From contig CAMFJP010000043.1 in NCBI GenBank assembly GCA_945957075.1, positions 1 through 9,461 on the forward strand: a stretch of DNA of 9,461 bases, written 5' to 3'. Source of the stretch: an uncultured Chlamydiae bacterium. Lineage in GTDB: Bacteria > Chlamydiota > Chlamydiia > Chlamydiales > Rhabdochlamydiaceae. A program made the translations under genes and the position numbers. Each line of letters begins with the position of its first letter. Positions within the stretch are counted from its first letter, which is position 1. Below, in pieces: positions 6,655-9,461 of the stretch. The notes under the pieces were generated by a model. It ran no database searches. It was not told where the DNA came from and saw only the letters and a program-made list of their open reading frames with translations.

Positions 6655-6684
6655 TTGACCTACGAAAAGAGCTCGTGGTAAGAT
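6655..6684 (+). promoter_or_regulatory. Sigma-70-type promoter for pgpH
   Basis: TTGACC at 6655-6660 and TAAGAT at 6679-6684 are separated by 18 bp, a good match to the vegetative consensus. Transcription would start near 6691, next to the ATG at 6692, leaving almost no leader and no room for a ribosome binding site. The same 113-bp divergent gap (6579-6691) must also drive the purA operon. A weak TTGCGA/TAACAA pair is visible on the minus strand (about 6651 to 6625), but I would not call it firmly. Confidence 0.55.
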
Positions 6685-6691
6685 AGCGGCT

Positions 6692-8791
6692 ATGATCTCT
6701 ATACGATCTCAACTCACCCCCCAAGAAAGGGGTGCTAAGTGGGCGGTTTTCGGGATTCTGATAATTGCCTTAGCCTGTTTCTTTCATTTTAGAGAGCCCC
6801 CTGTAAGAAAATTAGTGCTCGGGGCTCCAGCCGATCGTTATGTCACAGCTCAGGTTAGCTTTACCTTTGAGGACGCAGAAAAAACAGAGCTGATGCGGAA
6901 AGAAGCAGTCCGCGACATAGGATCCATATATAAAATAGACCCCCGTCAAATCCGCAGCACACAGAAAGAATTTGAGGAAAATTTATCAGATCCAAGCTTT
7001 CGCGATACGATTGGCAAAGCAACTTTCGAACAGGTCTATACAACCCTTAATACTTTTGCAGGCGCCCTAATAAAAAGTCGTTATGCTGGGCCCAGAGCCT
7101 TTCAAAAAATGAAAGAGCTGCACACAAAAGCCATTGGAGTTTATCCGATTGATGAACTCCGTCCCGGCCAAGCAGTTTTTCTTCCTAAATCAACCTGGGA
7201 AGGGATTTCTCAAAGAGCCTTTCAAGATAAAAAGCCCTCTAATCAAGAAAAAAAGACTCTCGATTTTATTGTAAAATATTTTTCGAAGCATTCCTGGTCT
7301 CTACAAGAAGACTTAAACGCCTCAAGAAACCTCTCTCAACAAATCGAAGCTCGAATTCCGACACAGTTTACTTTTATTGAGGAGGGAACTGTATTTCTGT
7401 CGCCAAAAGAAATTGTAACTCCCCAACACATCATCATGCTAAGCGCCATGCGCTCTGGCCTTGCAAGCGCACGCTCTTTATGGACTCTATCTGCATGGGC
7501 TGGCAGCGTGCTATTTGCACTTCTTTTTATCGGCCTGGGCTATCTATATCTGCGGATGTATCAAAAGGACATTTTATATTCGATCCAAAAACTTGTTTTA
7601 ATTTGTGTCATCATCGTTCTTACCCTAGTCCTCACAAAATCCACTGAATTTTTCTTAATTCATCACGGAGGGGAATGGTTAGACCGAGTGGACTATCCCA
7701 TCTTTCTCCCTTTTGCAACGGTACTTATCTCTATCTTAGTGGGAGCCAATGTTGCTCTATTTTTATCCGCTGCCCTTCTTGTTATTTTAAGCACCTGCTT
7801 AACATTTGATACAGTCCATTTTCTTGTTGCCAATGCAACAGCAGCATGCATCACCATGATGTCTGCAAAAGGCATCCACAAACGGCGTGAGGTCTTTACA
7901 GTATGCGGCAAAACATGGGCCGCTGTACTTTTTGTGATTATCGCCTTTTCCTTAGCAGAAGACATGGGCTGGCAGCTGCGGTTTATCGCAGGTGCTACAA
8001 CAGCCTTTATTTCACTACTTGCAACCGCTATTCTTGTTGTTGGCTTTTTGCCCATACTAGAAAACATTTTTCATGTCGTAACAGATATGACCCTTATGGA
8101 ATACATGGATCCAGACCATGAACTTCTTAAACGCTTAAGTCTAGAAGCTCCGGGCACCTATCAACACTCTCTTGTCGTCGGACACCTTGCAGAAGCTGGG
8201 GCCCGATCTATCAACGCGGATGGGCTATTTTGTCGCGTGGCAGCGCTTTACCACGACATCGGAAAACTCTTCAATCCACACTATTTCACAGAAAATCAAC
8301 TCGGGGGTTTTAATATCCACCAACTACTCACGCCACTAGAATCCGCACAAGTAATTATGGCACACGTCCCAGAAGGCGAGGCCCTTGCTAGAAAAAGGGG
8401 ACTCCCCCAGGGCTTTATCGATGTTATTCGAGAACACCATGGTACAACCCTTGTCTACTATTTCTACAGAAAACAAATGGAAATTTCGCTAGAAAGCCCA
8501 GTAAACGAAAAACTATTTCGCTACCCCGGCCCTAAACCCCATACAAAAGAATCTGCAATTATCATGATTGCAGATGTTGTGGAGGCTGCCTCCCGCTCTG
8601 CTGACCAGCTTTCCGAAGAACACCTCTCTCACCTTGTGGGGAAACTAATTTCTGAAAAAATCCAAGATGGGCAACTAGATGAATGTCAATTGACCTTTGA
8701 AGAATTAGGCATCATCAAAAAGGCAATGGTAAAGGCGCTAATCTTTACAACGCATCTACGCGTCCGCTATCCGGAACGATCCTTACGCTAA
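6692..8791 (+). CDS. pgpH: 7TM-HD family membrane phosphodiesterase, probable cyclic di-AMP hydrolase
   Basis: Matches the PgpH/YqfF type, whose studied members in Listeria cut cyclic di-AMP to pApA. The 699-aa product has a first membrane segment at about 17-33 and an outside domain at about 45-255. Some seven membrane segments follow between about 264 and 456, then a cytoplasmic HD domain. Visible HD-domain parts are GTYQHS at 488-493 (His492), YHDIGK at 520-525 (His521, Asp522), FTENQLGGFNIHQ at 532-544, MAHVPEG near 556-562, HHGT at 582-585 and IADVVEAASR at 626-635 (Asp628). All are in family order and the metal-binding residues look intact. Length is close to other family members. There is no clear ribosome binding site, in keeping with a leaderless mRNA. 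It diverges from the purA-lipid operon and converges on tRNA-Leu. Cyclic di-AMP as substrate is inferred from the family. Confidence 0.87.
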   Translation: MISIRSQLTPQERGAKWAVFGILIIALACFFHFREPPVRKLVLGAPADRYVTAQVSFTFEDAEKTELMRKEAVRDIGSIYKIDPRQIRSTQKEFEENLSDPSFRDTIGKATFEQVYTTLNTFAGALIKSRYAGPRAFQKMKELHTKAIGVYPIDELRPGQAVFLPKSTWEGISQRAFQDKKPSNQEKKTLDFIVKYFSKHSWSLQEDLNASRNLSQQIEARIPTQFTFIEEGTVFLSPKEIVTPQHIIMLSAMRSGLASARSLWTLSAWAGSVLFALLFIGLGYLYLRMYQKDILYSIQKLVLICVIIVLTLVLTKSTEFFLIHHGGEWLDRVDYPIFLPFATVLISILVGANVALFLSAALLVILSTCLTFDTVHFLVANATAACITMMSAKGIHKRREVFTVCGKTWAAVLFVIIAFSLAEDMGWQLRFIAGATTAFISLLATAILVVGFLPILENIFHVVTDMTLMEYMDPDHELLKRLSLEAPGTYQHSLVVGHLAEAGARSINADGLFCRVAALYHDIGKLFNPHYFTENQLGGFNIHQLLTPLESAQVIMAHVPEGEALARKRGLPQGFIDVIREHHGTTLVYYFYRKQMEISLESPVNEKLFRYPGPKPHTKESAIIMIADVVEAASRSADQLSEEHLSHLVGKLISEKIQDGQLDECQLTFEELGIIKKAMVKALIFTTHLRVRYPERSLR

Positions 8792-8804
8792 AAAAAGATA
8801 CACA

Positions 8805-8888
8805 TGCGGCCAAGATGACTCGAACATCCACCGAGTTGCCCCGACTAGAACCTGAATCTAGCGCGTCTACCAATTCCGCCATGGCCGC
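8805..8888 (-). tRNA. tRNA-Leu (anticodon CAG)
   Basis: Read on the minus strand, the 84-nt segment folds as a class II tRNA. The 7-bp acceptor stem is GCGGCCA against TGGCCGC, followed by discriminator A. The D-arm contains GGTAGACGC, and the anticodon stem CTAGA/TCTAG encloses loop TTCAGGT with CAG at 8852-8854. A long variable arm is built on TCGGGGCAACTCGG, and the T-loop is TTCGAGT. The long variable arm and the anticodon both indicate leucine (CUG codons). The CCA end is not encoded. A run of seven T follows about 8 nt after the 3' end and may serve as terminator. The pgpH stop codon is 13 bp away on the other strand. Confidence 0.95.
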
Positions 8889-8898
8889 GACGGGCTCC

Positions 8899-8927
8899 AA
8901 TATACCCAACCATAGCCAATTTCGCAA
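8899..8927 (-). promoter_or_regulatory. Promoter of tRNA-Leu
   Basis: On the minus strand TTGCGA (8927-8922) and TATATT (8904-8899) are separated by 17 bp, a strong vegetative promoter match. Start of transcription would fall about 4-6 nt before the mature tRNA 5' end at 8888, so the precursor leader is short. Confidence 0.7.
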
Positions 8928-8952
8928 GAGATCTAATAAGGACTTGTAGGTA

Positions 8953-9032
8953 ATACCAAACACGGAAAATAAATTCATATTTGAGCAGCGTGAAAGCTGC
9001 TCAAATATGAATTTATTTTCCGTGTTTGGTAT
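8953..9032. repeat. Perfect 37-bp inverted repeat with 6-nt loop between tRNA-Leu and trxA
   Basis: Arms 8953-8989 and 8996-9032 are exact reverse complements with loop GTGAAA at 8990-8995. The outer part reads ATACCAAACACGG and the inner part ends TTTGAGCAGC. It lies between divergent promoters, so it is not a normal terminator for either neighbour, though it could stop messages running on from pgpH. The right arm's last bases form the start of the TATAAT of the trxA promoter. A cruciform in DNA or a hairpin in RNA are both possible. It shares no sequence with the MITE ends. Confidence 0.9.
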
Positions 9033-9035
9033 AAT
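9027..9035 (+). promoter_or_regulatory. Extended -10 promoter of trxA
   Basis: TGGTATAAT combines a perfect TATAAT (9030-9035) with the TGn extension, which can work without a good -35; none is seen at the right distance. Its first bases lie in the right arm of the 37-bp inverted repeat. Transcription would start near 9042, giving a leader of about 50 nt before the trxA ATG. Confidence 0.6.
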
Positions 9036-9092
9036 TTCAGATTATGGAAAATGATACGCAAAAAAAAAGCTACACATAGGGAGCTCGTTAAT

Positions 9093-9410
9093 ATGGCTGA
9101 AAAAGTAAAATACATTACAGAAGCAAATTTTCAACAAGAAATTAGTCAAGGCAATGTCCTTGTAGACTTTTCCGCAGAATGGTGTGGACCCTGTAAAGCC
9201 CTAGGTCCTGTTCTAGAAAAAGTAGCTACCTCTGTTGCAGGAACCGCCACTGTCGTCAAGCTAGACATCGATGAAGCTCAGCAAACAGCTGCAACATTTC
9301 AAGTCACCTCCGTACCCACAATGATCCTATTTAAAAATGGAAAAGAATCGGGAAGACTTGTTGGTCTCAGAGATCAAAACGCTATTGAAAAATTCATTTT
9401 GACTACATAA
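9093..9410 (+). CDS. trxA: Thioredoxin
   Basis: Small cytoplasmic protein that reduces disulfides in other proteins and is itself reduced by thioredoxin reductase. The 105-aa product has FSAEWCGPCKALGP at 26-39 with the redox pair Cys31 and Cys34, LDID at 57-60, and the cis-proline loop SVPTMILFKNGKE at 73-85 (Pro75). Length and motifs are typical. The ATG at 9093 is chosen over the in-frame ATG at 9051 because AGGGAG lies 9 nt before it and the protein then starts at the usual place; the extra 14 residues would be very basic and unusual. The final A of its TAA stop codon is also the first base of a MITE-family end, so the insertion abuts or completes the stop codon. Confidence 0.95.
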   Translation: MAEKVKYITEANFQQEISQGNVLVDFSAEWCGPCKALGPVLEKVATSVAGTATVVKLDIDEAQQTAATFQVTSVPTMILFKNGKESGRLVGLRDQNAIEKFILTT

Positions 9411-9461
9411 CTCATGTTACGCAGCTATAAAAAAAGAGAATAAAAGTCTTTTAGCTAGCTT
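9410..9461. mobile_element. Second MITE-family copy, truncated by the window edge
   Basis: Positions 9410-9425 equal the first 16 bp of the element at 2162. Then TATAAAAAAA and GAGAATAAAAGTCTTTTAGC (9436 onward) match the right half of that element read on the minus strand (2320-2300). It lacks about 25 bp, the second half of the palindromic end found in the other copy. The rest lies outside the window, so its length, far end and target duplication (expected to be ACATA if 9405-9409 was duplicated) cannot be seen. Confidence 0.75.

Noticed and set aside
8950..8958. TGGTATTAC on the minus strand as the tRNA-Leu promoter
   Set aside because: It is the mirror of the trxA -10 but with a poor hexamer; TTGCGA-17-TATATT at 8927-8899 is stronger and correctly spaced from the tRNA.
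8745..8978. Minus-strand open frame of 77 codons
   Set aside because: It runs straight through the tRNA-Leu gene and its promoter and into the end of pgpH on the other strand; it has no family features.
9051..9092. Longer thioredoxin start giving 14 extra basic residues
   Set aside because: The ATG at 9093 has AGGGAG before it and gives the normal thioredoxin N-terminus.

Overview
The window is about 9.5 kb of moderately AT-rich bacterial DNA. It most resembles the phylum Chlamydiota, probably an environmental (Simkania- or Waddlia-like) chlamydia. The main reason is the run uppS-cdsA-cmk-plsC, which follows the order I recall for Chlamydia trachomatis CT450-CT453. The CdsA signature also has a PGLGG/LDLLDS form rather than the usual PGHGG/LDRxDS form. 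The host assignment is inference; no rRNA or long marker is present.

Layout. Positions 1-61 may hold the 3' end of an unidentified plus-strand gene. On the minus strand, 2004-54 carries two overlapping genes: a secreted protein of unknown function, then a membrane-anchored two-lobed retropepsin-like aspartic protease. A perfect 24-bp palindrome sits just upstream of the first gene's ribosome binding site. Next comes a gene-free stretch (2041-2483) that contains a 217-bp non-autonomous transposable element (MITE). It has 42-bp terminal inverted repeats, a 30-bp internal stem and a 5-bp target-site duplication. A truncated second member of the family begins at 9410, at the stop codon of trxA.

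From 6578 down to 2484 lies a tight minus-strand operon, purA-uppS-cdsA-cmk-plsC. Two junctions overlap by 4 bp and the other two have gaps of 5 and 9 bp, and three genes use GTG or TTG starts. It joins AMP synthesis, the undecaprenyl carrier lipid, CDP-diacylglycerol, CMP recycling and phosphatidic acid synthesis. These are the supplies needed for membrane phospholipid and cell-envelope growth.

Divergently, pgpH (6692-8791) encodes a membrane 7TM-HD phosphodiesterase, a family that degrades cyclic di-AMP. Its best promoter places the transcription start next to the ATG, so the mRNA may be leaderless. A tRNA-Leu(CAG) gene lies on the minus strand with a clear promoter. A perfect 37-bp inverted repeat with a 6-nt loop then separates it from trxA (thioredoxin), whose extended -10 promoter overlaps the edge of that repeat.

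The parts most likely to be new are the palindromic MITE family, the hairpin/promoter overlap before trxA, and the coupled secreted-protein/aspartic-protease pair.
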